Both the position numbers and the translations under genes were made by a program. Of a stretch of 64,000 nucleotides of DNA, positions 18,842 to 27,456 are shown one piece after another. Source of the stretch: JAWCMQ01 sp039091255 (GTDB lineage: Archaea > Aenigmatarchaeota > Aenigmatarchaeia > GW2011-AR5 > JACRAC01); assembly GCA_039091255.1 (NCBI GenBank), contig JAWCMQ010000002.1:1-64000 (forward strand), given 5' to 3'. Below the pieces are notes generated by a model. That model was not told the origin of the DNA, did not search any database, and saw only the letters and a program-made list of their open reading frames with translations. Each line of letters opens with the position of its first letter. Positions within the stretch are counted from its first letter, which is position 1.

Positions 18842-19111
18842 CGGAGGCTAGGTCGGGCGGGTAGCGGCCGCCTGTGACCGTCAGTCCGCTACAGTCGGGA
18901 CCGAAGCCTGAGGGCGGCAGCGCGCGCGGGTGTGCCCCGCGATTGAAGCGTCGAAGCTCAGCCCTCTGGGATCGCTGTATAGTAAACCCGGCCAGGCGGG
19001 GAACCGAGCAGCCGTAAGCTATATTTGCCGATGCTCCGAGGAGTCCTGAGTGGAGCAGAGACCGCGGCCACGTACGCCTGTGCTTCGTTGTCCACCGAAG
19101 GCGTGCCTCCG
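18842..19111 (+). ncRNA. Signal recognition particle 7S RNA
   Basis: About 270 nt, bounded by complementary ends CGGAGGC (18842-18848) and GCCTCCG (19105-19111). The 5' domain has the Alu-type pattern, with GGGCGGG and CCTGTGACC followed by ACCGAAGCCTGAGG. The S domain keeps the SRP54-binding helix 8: GTAAACCCGGCCAGGC, GGGGAACCGAGCAGCC. The RNA forms the core of the particle that delivers membrane proteins to the translocon. A repeat element follows directly. Confidence 0.92.
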
Positions 19112-19120
19112 TTTATTTGT

Positions 19121-19160
19121 AACCTAACGAGCCAGCGGAAGCTGGTGAGCTATTTTAATT
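19121..19160 (+). repeat. Palindromic repeat element downstream of SRP RNA
   Basis: AACCTAACGAGCCAGC-ggaa-GCTGGTGAGCTATTTTAATT; both ends and a paired stem are present. It lies between the SRP RNA and the protease gene. Confidence 0.75.
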
Positions 19161-19202
19161 CGTTCGTTCAAACTTCTCACAAAAGCATCTTTCAGTGAGA
19201 GT

Positions 19203-19793
19203 ATGGAACCACGCGAAATCCGGGACATCGCAATCTCAGCAGCCGTACTCGCCTTCATCTTTGTATATCAGGGAATCGGCCAGTTGGCAGCCACGCTGCT
19301 GCTCCTCCCCATAGGCATTCTCACAGTCTCGACCAGTTTCGTGCTGCACGAACTTGGTCACCGCACTTTCGCTCGCAAGTACAAGTTCCATGCTGAATAC
19401 CGCATGTGGCCGCAAGGGCTGCTGCTCGCGGTGCTGCTCGCAATCGCAAGCAGTGGCACATTCTTCTTCGCGGCGCCCGGCGCAGTCGTGATTATGCCCA
19501 AGGCGGATTTGTGGGGGCGGTTTCGTCCGCTAAGCCGCCGCACATACGGCATAATCTCCGCGATGGGTCCAGCAGTAAACATCATCCTGGCTGCCGCATT
19601 CGCAGCGGCGGCCCTGCTTACGGGTATCGGCGTGCTGTGGTTCGGCGCATCCATCAATGCATGGCTTGCATTCTTCAATCTTCTGCCAATCGGGCCGCTC
19701 GACGGCACGAAGGTGCTGGCGTGGAACAAGCTCATTTGGGTGGCTTTGGTTGCGACGGCTGCAGCGATGCTCATCGCAGTGCAGATAATCTAG
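19203..19793 (+). CDS. Membrane zinc metalloprotease (site-2 protease / M50-like)
   Basis: 196 residues, a minimal M50-type protein. The zinc motif HELGH is at about residue 50 within a membrane helix. The third ligand motif, here IGPLDGTKVLAWNKL, lies near residue 165. Five hydrophobic segments are evident. Such enzymes cut membrane-embedded substrates, often in signalling. The His-Glu-x-x-His and Asp motifs are intact, so it is probably active. Confidence 0.82.
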   Translation: MEPREIRDIAISAAVLAFIFVYQGIGQLAATLLLLPIGILTVSTSFVLHELGHRTFARKYKFHAEYRMWPQGLLLAVLLAIASSGTFFFAAPGAVVIMPKADLWGRFRPLSRRTYGIISAMGPAVNIILAAAFAAAALLTGIGVLWFGASINAWLAFFNLLPIGPLDGTKVLAWNKLIWVALVATAAAMLIAVQII

Positions 19794-19814
19794 CGGCAGG
19801 CGGGAGCATTTTTG

Positions 19815-19913
19815 NNNNNNNNNNNNNNNNNNNNNNNNNNNNNNNNNNNNNNNNNNNNNNNNNNNNNNNNNNNNNNNNNNNNNNNNNNNNNNNNNNNNNN
19901 NNNNNNNNNNNNN
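19815..19913. other. Assembly gap (99 N) hiding part of a gene
   Basis: No sequence duplication flanks this gap. The frame to its right lacks the start of a HerA-type ATPase and most of an intein, so the true distance must exceed 99 bases, probably by more than 1 kb. Confidence 0.75.
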
Positions 19914-21197
19914 AATCCGCCCGACCAGCCAAAGCCGGCTATTGGCACCCTTCAGACGACACTGCAGGCAAGCGGCGGGCAGCTGCTCAAGCAGTTCATC
20001 ATGTCATGGGATGAGATAAGCAAGGTCGAAGAGGTAGACTACGAAGGCTTTGTCTACGACCTCACAGTCCCCGACACCCACAACTTCGTTGCAGCCAGCT
20101 CCGACGGGAAGTCTGGCATCATATGCCACAACAGCTATTCGATGGGCATCCTCACGGAAGAGCTGCAGAAGTTGCCCGAATCTGTAAAGAACAATCTTTG
20201 CGCCTTAATGATCGACACGCAAGGCATATTCTGGACTATGAAGTCGCCTAATGAAAAAGACTTGCCGTTGCTTGCGGAATGGGGGTTGAGGCCGCAGGGC
20301 TTCACGACTCACGTCTTCGTGCCCGAAGGCCAGGAGCGCACGTTCGCAAAAGCTGGGGTGATGTTCGACGGCGTCTTCTCCGTCGCAGCAAGCGAGCTCA
20401 CAGCCGAGGACTGGCTTAGCGTCTTCGACCTTGACCCCAACCAGCCGCTCGGCATACTGCTACAGCGCATAATAAACAAGCTAAAAGCAAGCGGCCGCGA
20501 CTATTCGCTCGATGACATCACCAAGGAGCTGGCTGCAGCCGAAGGCTTCGAAGCGGAGAAGCTCGCGCTAGAGAACCGCTTTGAAGCCGCCAAAGGCTGG
20601 GGCATTTTTGGCACAGCAAAGATGCCAGAGATACTGGAGCCAGGCAAGCTGACAATCATCGATGTCTCGCTCACGCCGCAGAACGTGCGCGCGCTCCTCA
20701 TAGCTATGGTTAGCCGAAAGCTGTTCGCGGAACGCACCGTCGCCCGAAGGAAAGAGGAGCTTGCCGAAACGGAAGGCCGACCCATAAAGCGCACGCCGAT
20801 GTGCTGGTTGCTCATAGACGAGGCCCACAACTTCATTCCTGATGAGGGCCGACCAGCCTCGCTTGAGCCGCTTCTGAAAATCGTCCGCGAAGGCCGCCAG
20901 CCAGGGATTACGCTAGTTCTAGCGACGCAGCGACCCGAAAAGCTCCACCCCGATGCGCTCGCCCAGACAGACCTCCTCATCTCGCATAGGCTGACGGCGA
21001 AGCCCGACATCGACGCGCTGAAGCGGATAATGCAGACATATCTTCTCTTTCCCATCGAAAAATACATGAACGACCTGCCGAAGCTCAAAGGTGTCGCCAT
21101 AATACTTGATGACAACTCAGAGCGCCTCTACAGCATCCGCATGCGGCCGCGCCAGTCCTGGCACGCAGGCGCCAGCCCCGTCGCCCTCTCGCATTAA
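19914..21197 (+). CDS. HerA-type ATPase C-terminal part, with intein C-terminus
   Basis: Partial; the left end is in the gap. The first 75 or so residues end with VYDLTVPDTHNFVA and IICHNS, the two C-terminal intein splicing blocks (terminal His-Asn followed by Ser). The C-extein then begins SYSMGILTEELQ, which in HerA-type ATPases directly follows the Walker A lysine, so the intein sits inside the P-loop (GSGK/S). Downstream come Walker B CWLLIDEAHNF and the arginine-finger and sensor region VLATQRPEKLHPDALAQTDLL. HerA translocates DNA with the nuclease NurA in end resection, but no NurA is visible here. A paralogue without an intein lies at 36964-38547. Confidence 0.85.
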   Translation, partial: NPPDQPKPAIGTLQTTLQASGGQLLKQFIMSWDEISKVEEVDYEGFVYDLTVPDTHNFVAASSDGKSGIICHNSYSMGILTEELQKLPESVKNNLCALMIDTQGIFWTMKSPNEKDLPLLAEWGLRPQGFTTHVFVPEGQERTFAKAGVMFDGVFSVAASELTAEDWLSVFDLDPNQPLGILLQRIINKLKASGRDYSLDDITKELAAAEGFEAEKLALENRFEAAKGWGIFGTAKMPEILEPGKLTIIDVSLTPQNVRALLIAMVSRKLFAERTVARRKEELAETEGRPIKRTPMCWLLIDEAHNFIPDEGRPASLEPLLKIVREGRQPGITLVLATQRPEKLHPDALAQTDLLISHRLTAKPDIDALKRIMQTYLLFPIEKYMNDLPKLKGVAIILDDNSERLYSIRMRPRQSWHAGASPVALSH

Positions 21198-21255
21198 GCT
21201 TTAATTCTCCAGCGGTCATACTATAGGGCATAATAAGGCATAACGGAGAAGCGCA

Positions 21256-21474
21256 ATGGAATACGACAGTAACGTCAGCCCGTCTGCAGCTACCGCGGTC
21301 TTGCCGGCCATCGACGTTCGCACCTGCAAAGGCTGCGACCGCCGCTACATAACGAGGGGCGATGGCGAGGATGTTCTAAGCAGCAAATATTGCAGAACAT
21401 GCATCGAAACGATGAAGCGCACGCCCGTCCCGCCGTACGACAAGGAGCTGCGAAGAAGAGGAATGCGCATATAG
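21256..21474 (+). CDS. Small zinc-finger protein
   Basis: 72 residues with CKGC and CRTC separated by about 26 residues, a four-cysteine zinc knuckle, and a basic C-terminus (KELRRRGMRI). No family recognised. A TATA-like CATACTATAGG is about 30 bases upstream. It could be a nucleic-acid-binding accessory protein. Confidence 0.6.
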   Translation: MEYDSNVSPSAATAVLPAIDVRTCKGCDRRYITRGDGEDVLSSKYCRTCIETMKRTPVPPYDKELRRRGMRI

Positions 21475-21523
21475 CATAAACCAAAAACTTAGGAGATTGT
21501 TTTCTTGCAACTGTCTCGTAAGC

Positions 21524-22012
21524 TCACACGCGGAAGATGTAGCCCGCATTCTTGCGGCCGAAGTAAAGTTCCATGCCGTCCTGCAGCTTTGCCCCGAATG
21601 CCGCGAAGTTCTCCCGCTGAGAAGCCTCTCTCAGCGCAGCAAGGAATGCCGTAAGGTCGCTCTCGTACTTCTGCAAAGTTTCTCTGTCGAGCTTTACGCA
21701 GCCGACCGAACCTGCCTTCTGAGCATATTTGGCCTCAAGATGAGAAATTGCCACCTTTGATTTTGTCATCGTGTTGTAGACTTGCAAAAGGTCCGGCCTG
21801 CCGGGCGCCTTGAGCCACGTGCCGTTCATGGAATGGTCGACGATGTAGAAGCCATCAAGGTATTCAAATATTGTGGCATGATAGCGCGAGACTCCGCGAT
21901 CGTTCCACAAAAAGGGCACGAACCCGCGACCCACCACGAAAAAGCCTTGCATGCGCATGACCTCGCTCATGTCGCATTCGGCATTGCTGCGCGGGTCGAT
22001 GATTTTGGGCAT
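21524..22012 (-). CDS. FHA-domain protein
   Basis: 162 residues. The first 75 form a forkhead-associated domain: VVGRGFVPF, then RGVSRYHATIF and DHSMNGTWL, the conserved Gly-Arg, Ser-x-x-His and Asn-Gly residues that bind phosphothreonine. The remainder is helical, with no catalytic motif. No Ser/Thr kinase is found in the window. It follows the unknown gene at 22041 by 28 bases on the same strand, so the two may act together. Confidence 0.75.
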   Translation of the reverse strand: MPKIIDPRSNAECDMSEVMRMQGFFVVGRGFVPFLWNDRGVSRYHATIFEYLDGFYIVDHSMNGTWLKAPGRPDLLQVYNTMTKSKVAISHLEAKYAQKAGSVGCVKLDRETLQKYESDLTAFLAALREASQRENFAAFGAKLQDGMELYFGRKNAGYIFRV

Positions 22013-22040
22013 ACATCTCACTCGCTACCAGAGCGCCTAG

Positions 22041-23126
22041 CTATGCCACAGCCTCGCATATGCGCGCGCGGTAGGCTTCCAAATCAGGTTCGGCAATCTC
22101 GGAATATTCTTTCACAATCTCGGTGAGCTGCTCATGCTTGCTGTTCGGCCCTTTCGCAAGCGCCTCGATGTAGCGCCCGCATGCCTCTTCGCCTGCCCCT
22201 GCCACGAGATACGCATCCATGGCGCTTTGCGGCCAGATTTTCTCGAGCGCTTGGGGCATAGCCGCGAGCTTTCCGATGACCCGGCCGCAGACAGCCGGCA
22301 GCGCCCTATAGAGCTTGCTGCCAAACGGGTAGTTTTCGGCCCTGAAAAGCCTGTTCGCCAACCCCAGCGTCTGGACAATCGGATTGCTTTCAAAGCTTTT
22401 GTCAAGAACGACTGACTGTACAACTCCGATGTTGAAGCCGTACTCTTTGGCAATAAGAGCCATTGCTGACATGTCATCAAGCCCCGCCTTGGTATACGCA
22501 TCGAAACGCTCAGACCATCTGTCTGTGCTCTCGGGATAGTTGATTCTATCATAAAGCTCGATGAGATAGGCTAGCGCTATCGGCCTTATCGAGGGCGTTT
22601 CGGCGCTCACGTTCACAGCACGCTGCCGTACCTCCGAATACTTCCAGAACGGATTCATGATGACGCCAAGCCTCCGCCCTCTGCCCATGGGCTTGAGGTC
22701 GCTATACATAGCCTCGAAGTCGCTGAGAACATTAGCTATCCACCCGCCATCGACAAGAACGTAGCCTCGCGTAGCATCGCCCAGGATGACTTGTGAAATA
22801 GGAAGCTTTTGCGGCCTTTGCGAAATTGCCGCGCGTACCATATCGGCGGAGATTTCCCCTCGAGCGTCAGCAATCACCTGCATGCTATCCACAAGCCCTA
22901 AGTTGCCATGCGCTGTGCGACCAAGGATGTAGCCGGGAGGCAACTGCCTCGCCTGGATTTTGTCAGCCACATTTGGAGGTACGTGCAATGGCGCGACCTG
23001 TACAAACTGCAGCACACTCGCTGTCTGCCCATAATCATCGAGTAGTCTCACCACAGCGCCGAAGTCATCCGCATTCTGCGGCTTGTAAAACATCTCAAGC
23101 AATTTTGGAATCTCGTTATCGCCCAT
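22041..23126 (-). CDS. Conserved-looking protein of unknown function
   Basis: About 361 residues, soluble, no signal peptide or membrane helix. I see no known motif; the first half is mixed (GYILGRTAHGNLGLVDS, YVLVDGGWIANVL) and the second half mostly helical, with several Tyr and Asp-rich turns. The same-strand neighbour downstream is an FHA protein and upstream is a signal peptidase. A role in a phosphorylation-dependent complex is possible but is only inferred from the neighbour. Confidence 0.6.
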   Translation of the reverse strand: MGDNEIPKLLEMFYKPQNADDFGAVVRLLDDYGQTASVLQFVQVAPLHVPPNVADKIQARQLPPGYILGRTAHGNLGLVDSMQVIADARGEISADMVRAAISQRPQKLPISQVILGDATRGYVLVDGGWIANVLSDFEAMYSDLKPMGRGRRLGVIMNPFWKYSEVRQRAVNVSAETPSIRPIALAYLIELYDRINYPESTDRWSERFDAYTKAGLDDMSAMALIAKEYGFNIGVVQSVVLDKSFESNPIVQTLGLANRLFRAENYPFGSKLYRALPAVCGRVIGKLAAMPQALEKIWPQSAMDAYLVAGAGEEACGRYIEALAKGPNSKHEQLTEIVKEYSEIAEPDLEAYRARICEAVA

Positions 23127-23145
23127 AGCCACGCCTCATCGCACC

Positions 23146-23622
23146 TCAATAGATTATCCCGACCACAACGCCCTTCACCTGCCCGAACCGCACCTTCGCG
23201 GGGTCTGCGACCGCATTGTTGTCGCCCTTCGTGACGGCATACCACTCGCCGTCGTTGCCTATCTCTACGATGCGATGAATTACGGCATTGCTGCCATCCA
23301 TGTACGAAATGATGTCGCCAGCGTGCAACTCGTCCGCACTCTCCGGCACAACCTCAATGACGGTCGCCTCTTCATCCAGCGCAGGATCCATCGAGTTCGT
23401 ATCTGCAAGGCTGACAAGGCGCGCGTTCAAAAGGCCGTTTATTCTGACGCCGCTCCTATCGACCAAAATCTGCTCCCAGCTTACGCGGTCGGCAGGGCTC
23501 AAACGCTCGGGTCCCTGCACCGGGACATCGACACCATAGCCTGCTCCTGTGTAGCCGAGCGCAATCGCAGCCAGCGCAAGTAGCGAAACGGCAGCAAGCG
23601 CTGCGCCTATGGCCTTAATCAT
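23146..23622 (-). CDS. Signal peptidase I (archaeal Sec11 type)
   Basis: 158 residues with one N-terminal membrane helix (AALAAVSLLALAAIALGY). The S26 motifs are in order: TNSMDPAL (catalytic Ser), GDIISY, AVIHRIVEI, where His replaces the bacterial Lys, and TKGDNN with downstream Asp. Ser-His-Asp is the archaeal/ER type. The enzyme removes signal peptides of exported proteins such as the surface proteins encoded here. I start at the ATG before IKAIGAAL. Confidence 0.85.
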   Translation of the reverse strand: MIKAIGAALAAVSLLALAAIALGYTGAGYGVDVPVQGPERLSPADRVSWEQILVDRSGVRINGLLNARLVSLADTNSMDPALDEEATVIEVVPESADELHAGDIISYMDGSNAVIHRIVEIGNDGEWYAVTKGDNNAVADPAKVRFGQVKGVVVGIIY

Positions 23623-23724
23623 GCAACCACACCGAGGAGGACAGCCACCACCGTAAGTTGTCACTCCTTGGAAGTAGTTAATACCAAAAGGCTTAAAAAG
23701 GTTCCGATGCGGCGGCAGAAGGGC

Positions 23725-24396
23725 TTAGAGCCGCTGCTTGCGGCAGAACCAGCCTGCGGCAAGCCCCGCCGCCAGCCCTGCGAAATGCGCGCCATAAGCA
23801 ATGTCAGCCGGCCCTAAGAATACGCCAATGAGGTTGTAGCCGACGTATACCATCGCCAGAAGCACCAGCGGAAGCGGCGAAACCATAGGCCAGCCGCCAC
23901 CTGCCTCCAGCTCGAACGGCCGCACAAGCGCGGCCGCACCGATGAGCGCAAACGCGCCGGCGGAAGCTCCAAGCGACAGGACGTCAGGGTCGTATAGCAG
24001 CGCCGAAGCTGCCTCGCCCGCAAAGCCGCCGAGCAAGAAAATCAGCCCTGTGCGCTTTCGGCCGAGCTCTTTCTCAACAGCAAGGCCGAAAAACCACAGG
24101 ACAACCAGGTTGGCGACTATATGCTCAAGGTCTGCGTGCGCAAACAAGGCAGTGACCGCAGTCCATGGATGCGCACCACTCTGCGCAGGCGAAAAGGCGA
24201 GCAGCTCCAAAAGCCCCGGAAACGACAGCTCGAGTGCGAAAACAGCAATCATGATGGCAAGAAGCGCGTGCGTCAAGCGCGTCTTCGCCAGCGCACGCCG
24301 CAACTCGTTCACTTTGCTTCGCTTCCTCCTCAAAAGCAAACGTCTTGCGGCACGCATCCGCTTCACGCTTCTCAGTGCTCTAACACTCAACCGCAT
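23725..24396 (-). CDS. Rhomboid family intramembrane serine protease
   Basis: 223 residues. A very basic N-terminus (Arg/Lys-rich, residues 1-35) precedes six membrane segments. The catalytic motif GASAGAFALIG (Ser near residue 147), the HIVANLVVLWFFG helix with its His and Asn, and the partner His in YGAHFAGLAAGL are all present. Probably an active protease; substrates unknown. Confidence 0.88.
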   Translation of the reverse strand: MRLSVRALRSVKRMRAARRLLLRRKRSKVNELRRALAKTRLTHALLAIMIAVFALELSFPGLLELLAFSPAQSGAHPWTAVTALFAHADLEHIVANLVVLWFFGLAVEKELGRKRTGLIFLLGGFAGEAASALLYDPDVLSLGASAGAFALIGAAALVRPFELEAGGGWPMVSPLPLVLLAMVYVGYNLIGVFLGPADIAYGAHFAGLAAGLAAGWFCRKQRL

Positions 24397-24423
24397 TTCG
24401 ATCGCATCCCAATCGCGATTGCG

Positions 24424-25674
24424 TCAAGCGCCAAATTTCTTCCACAGTTTTCTTTGCGGCAAGCTTTCATACGCGACAGGCTTGCTGCTCCTTGCGGCGA
24501 GCTGCTCCCGCATTATTATGAGCGTCATCGCGGTGGCATAGATCAGGCTCCCGAGCACGACGAAAAACGATATGCCAAGCCAGCCCTCAGCGCCTGCGAC
24601 GCCCTTCGAAATTGCCAGCATCACCAGCACAACGACCGACAGGTCCTTGGGCACCATGCCTTTCATTATCCATAGCTCCTGGCGTGTGACCGACTTCCGA
24701 ACGAGGGAGAACTCCACCGCCGGCATGCGCAACAGTATGAGCGTAATCAGAATCGCGATTCCGTACCACCATCGCTCATCAAACGCGCCCAAAGCCGCCG
24801 CTCCTAAAAACACGAAAAAGAACGACCTCATGAACAGCGAAACCTCGGAGTAGAATTTTTTGAGAAACGGGCTTGCAGCCTGCTCCCGAAGCGCCCCGGC
24901 GCTGCGCGGCAGCTTTCTGGCATTGGCCAGCATAAGGCCGTAGACCAGCACCGTGATGCCGGCGATGCCGCCAAGCCAATCGGCTGCGGCGTAGCCGACT
25001 AGCGCGAGCCCGAGTGTCAGCACATAATTGTAGGGCTTGCCTTTTACGAACCTGGAGCCAGCAAGCCTCACGGCACCGATTGCGGCTCCCATTGCCACGC
25101 TTATGAGAAGCCCGCCGCCTATCGCTTGCAGCGGATTCGGGGCAGCTGCTGCGGTGTATGCGCCTATGAGCATCACAGCAACCGTGAAGCAAAGCATATC
25201 TGATATCACGGCCTCAAGGTGGAGAAAGTTTCGGAGCTCTTCCCTCATCCGAACCTTGTAGATAAGCTCTTTGACGGGTATGGAGCTCACGTTGCTAATC
25301 ATTGCCCCGAGCAGCAAAGAGCGTATGAAATCGAGCCCCAGCAGCGCATGAGCGACAAGAGCGACCCCGATTGTCGATAGTACCATCGTCGTAACGGCAA
25401 GGACAGTCGTCCGCGGAAGCCCGTGCATAAGCGTTCGCACATCGGTGTACAGGCCGAACTCGAAGCCTATCACCGCTGCGGCGAGCGCGACGAGCGCAGG
25501 CGTGAAAGCGATAAAAGCCGACGCAGGCAGCGGCCCAAGCCAAGCGATGACAACGCCGAAAAGAATAAGCCACAGCGCATCGGGTATGCGCGTCCTCTCG
25601 AAAATCCAGTTGCTGGCATAGCCGAGCACAGCGACAAGCCCTGCTATCGCGACAATCAGCGTTGCATCGACCAT
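24424..25674 (-). CDS. Cation:proton antiporter (CPA/Kef-like)
   Basis: 416 residues with about 12 membrane segments. The region around IGFEFGLYTDVRTL and the second-half segment with EAVISDMLCFTVAV carry the paired acidic residues placed as in Na+/H+ antiporters, where adjacent Asp or Glu bind the ion. No C-terminal nucleotide-binding (TrkA) domain is attached. The transported ion cannot be assigned. Confidence 0.8.
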   Translation of the reverse strand: MVDATLIVAIAGLVAVLGYASNWIFERTRIPDALWLILFGVVIAWLGPLPASAFIAFTPALVALAAAVIGFEFGLYTDVRTLMHGLPRTTVLAVTTMVLSTIGVALVAHALLGLDFIRSLLLGAMISNVSSIPVKELIYKVRMREELRNFLHLEAVISDMLCFTVAVMLIGAYTAAAAPNPLQAIGGGLLISVAMGAAIGAVRLAGSRFVKGKPYNYVLTLGLALVGYAAADWLGGIAGITVLVYGLMLANARKLPRSAGALREQAASPFLKKFYSEVSLFMRSFFFVFLGAAALGAFDERWWYGIAILITLILLRMPAVEFSLVRKSVTRQELWIMKGMVPKDLSVVVLVMLAISKGVAGAEGWLGISFFVVLGSLIYATAMTLIIMREQLAARSSKPVAYESLPQRKLWKKFGA

Positions 25675-25800
25675 AACCTAACCGCCCTGCTTTGCATGAA
25701 AGCGGCAATAACGTATCGCAATTGCCCTCCCTTGCGTAAAATCGGTCATTTCACAAGCGCGAACTATTTGATTCGCTTTCGTTAGAATAAAAAGAAGACG
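25675..25800. other. Intergenic region left of the structured element
   Basis: Contains a remnant of the palindromic family (AAGCGCGAACTATTTGATTCG, near 25756) and a T-rich minus-strand stretch near 25785-25800 that follows the hairpin described at 25801. No gene seen. Confidence 0.4.
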
Positions 25801-25913
25801 GGGCAGCCGGTGCATTTGACTGCACCGACGAGAGAAGGTCGCAAGCGACTAGCGGTTTCCCGCCGTTCGGTACGACCTTTTTCTGCCAGCGCGGCCACTC
25901 ACGCCGGCTGCCC
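25801..25913 (-). ncRNA. Candidate structured RNA downstream of ftsZ
   Basis: The ends GGGCAGCCGG and CCGGCTGCCC are perfect complements enclosing a 113-base multibranch structure. Inside are GGTGCA/TGCACC and AAGGTCG/CGACCTT stems and a GCGG/CCGC hairpin. Read on the minus strand it is followed by CTTCTTTTTATT, a T-rich terminator-like tail. It lies 150 bases after the ftsZ stop on the same strand. It could be a non-coding RNA, a structured 3' UTR, or an insertion element. I cannot assign a class. Confidence 0.4.
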
Positions 25914-26059
25914 AATCTTGTGGGGTGTGGTTGCGTATGATGCAACGCGAAGCGAAGCTTCGCGTGTACATGCGAACTATTCGTCTCTTTTTTTCTGCCG
26001 CGTTCAGCTCGCCTCGCTGGCGAATCGCTTCGCGATTCTTGCTCGGCGGCTTCACTTGG
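25914..26059. repeat. Palindrome-rich spacer after ftsZ
   Basis: Holds short inverted repeats such as AACGCGAAG-CGAAGCTTCGCG (about 25942-25965) followed by GCGAACTATTCGTC, a relative of the palindromic family, and GAATCGCTTCGCGATTC near 26022. No gene seen. Confidence 0.45.
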
Positions 26060-27163
26060 CTACGCGAGCACCTCGATGCCAAGGTCTTGGGAAATCTTAG
26101 CCCTCGGTCCGACAGCCATGGCGGTCGGGCGGCTCTGGCCAAGCACGTACGGCGACTTTACGCCTGTCACAATCGAGATGACCTGGAGCTTGCCATCCCA
26201 TTCGGGAAGGATGCGCGCGCCCCAGATGACTTGAGCGCTTGGGTCCAGGTGTGCCTGGACTATCTCGCCAACCTTGCTGACTTCCGCCATCGTCAGGTCA
26301 GGCCCGCCAATGACCTGGATGAGAGCGCCATTTGCCCCGTTGTAGTCGACATCAAGCAGCGGGTGGTTGAGCGCGCGGCTTATCGCTTCTTGCGCGCGCT
26401 CGATGTGGTCATCCGCGTCAGACGTTCCGACGCTTATCGCGGCCACGCCGCCGTCGCGCATCACCGCGCGCACGTCCGCATAGTCGAGGTTGACAAGCGA
26501 GGGCTCGCTTATCGTCTCGGTTATGCCTTTTATCATAGTAGCAATCAGGCCGTCCGCCAGGCCGAACGCCTCCTTCAGCGGCCTGTCGCCTGCCAGCTTC
26601 AGCAGCCTTTGGTTTTCTATTGCAATCACGGTGTCGCAATTCTTGCGAAGGTTATCGAGCCCCATTTCGGCCTTGCTTATCCGCGCCCCTTCAAGCGTGA
26701 ACGGCAGCGTAACGCACGCAATCGTTATCGCGCCGCATTCCTTGGCGATGCGCGCAATCTCGGGCAACGAGCCCGTTCCTGTGCCGCCGCCGAGGCCGCA
26801 CGTCAGGAAAACAAGGTCAGCCCCTGAAAGCACCGCCTTGATTTCGTTTTTGCTCTCGAGTGTGGCCTGTTTGCCGATTTCGGGATAGCCGCCAGCGCCA
26901 AGGCCCCTTGTGAGGTTTTTGCCGATGAGTATCCTTTTGTCCGCCTTGGTGATTTGGAGGTGTCGCGCATCCGTGTTTGCAGCGACCGTCGTTGCGCCTT
27001 TGATGCCCATCTCCGTCAGCCGTGTAATCGTGTTGCTTCCGGCTCCTCCTGCGCCGACGACAAGAATCCGAGCCTTGTGGGACTCGAAGTCCTGCACGTT
27101 GTCAAAATATCCTTTACCTCCAGTTTGAGCAGCTACAGTGCTCAGCACATCCACCATTTTCAA
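26060..27163 (-). CDS. ftsZ: Cell-division protein FtsZ
   Basis: 367 residues. The tubulin/FtsZ GTPase signature GLGGGTGTGS is near residue 122, preceded by VVGAGGAGSNTITRL (the first nucleotide loop) and followed by the T7 synergy loop region NLDYADVRAVM. A short C-terminal tail follows the core. It polymerises at midcell to form the division ring. TATA-like elements (GCTTAAAAGTG) lie upstream on the minus strand. It is the only FtsZ in the window. Confidence 0.95.
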   Translation of the reverse strand: MKMVDVLSTVAAQTGGKGYFDNVQDFESHKARILVVGAGGAGSNTITRLTEMGIKGATTVAANTDARHLQITKADKRILIGKNLTRGLGAGGYPEIGKQATLESKNEIKAVLSGADLVFLTCGLGGGTGTGSLPEIARIAKECGAITIACVTLPFTLEGARISKAEMGLDNLRKNCDTVIAIENQRLLKLAGDRPLKEAFGLADGLIATMIKGITETISEPSLVNLDYADVRAVMRDGGVAAISVGTSDADDHIERAQEAISRALNHPLLDVDYNGANGALIQVIGGPDLTMAEVSKVGEIVQAHLDPSAQVIWGARILPEWDGKLQVISIVTGVKSPYVLGQSRPTAMAVGPRAKISQDLGIEVLA

Positions 27164-27456
27164 CCGCCTTTCGTCATATATTTTCTAACATCTAGGTTTG
27201 CCAATCGAAAAGCACTTTTAAGCTATCTCGATTGATACCTTTAGCTAACTCAGAACTAGCTGCCCTTTCGCATTTGCCCAAATGCGAAATTCAAACGCTT
27301 GCCCAAAGCGTTCGGTTTCTTTTCATTTTCACTGCAGGAAGAGTGCCCGCTCTCAAGCAGCGAATGAAATTACCCCTCTCGGCTGACTTTTAAGCATTTC
27401 TATATTATGCCAAATGCTTGCATTTGGCACAATTTGCATACAAATGGCTGCAAAGC
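27164..27456. other. Spacer between ftsZ and the glycosylase gene
   Basis: Carries the ftsZ promoter at its left side and several short imperfect inverted repeats (GCCCAAATGCG, GCTTGCCCAAAGCG). No coding region or tRNA is seen. Confidence 0.5.
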
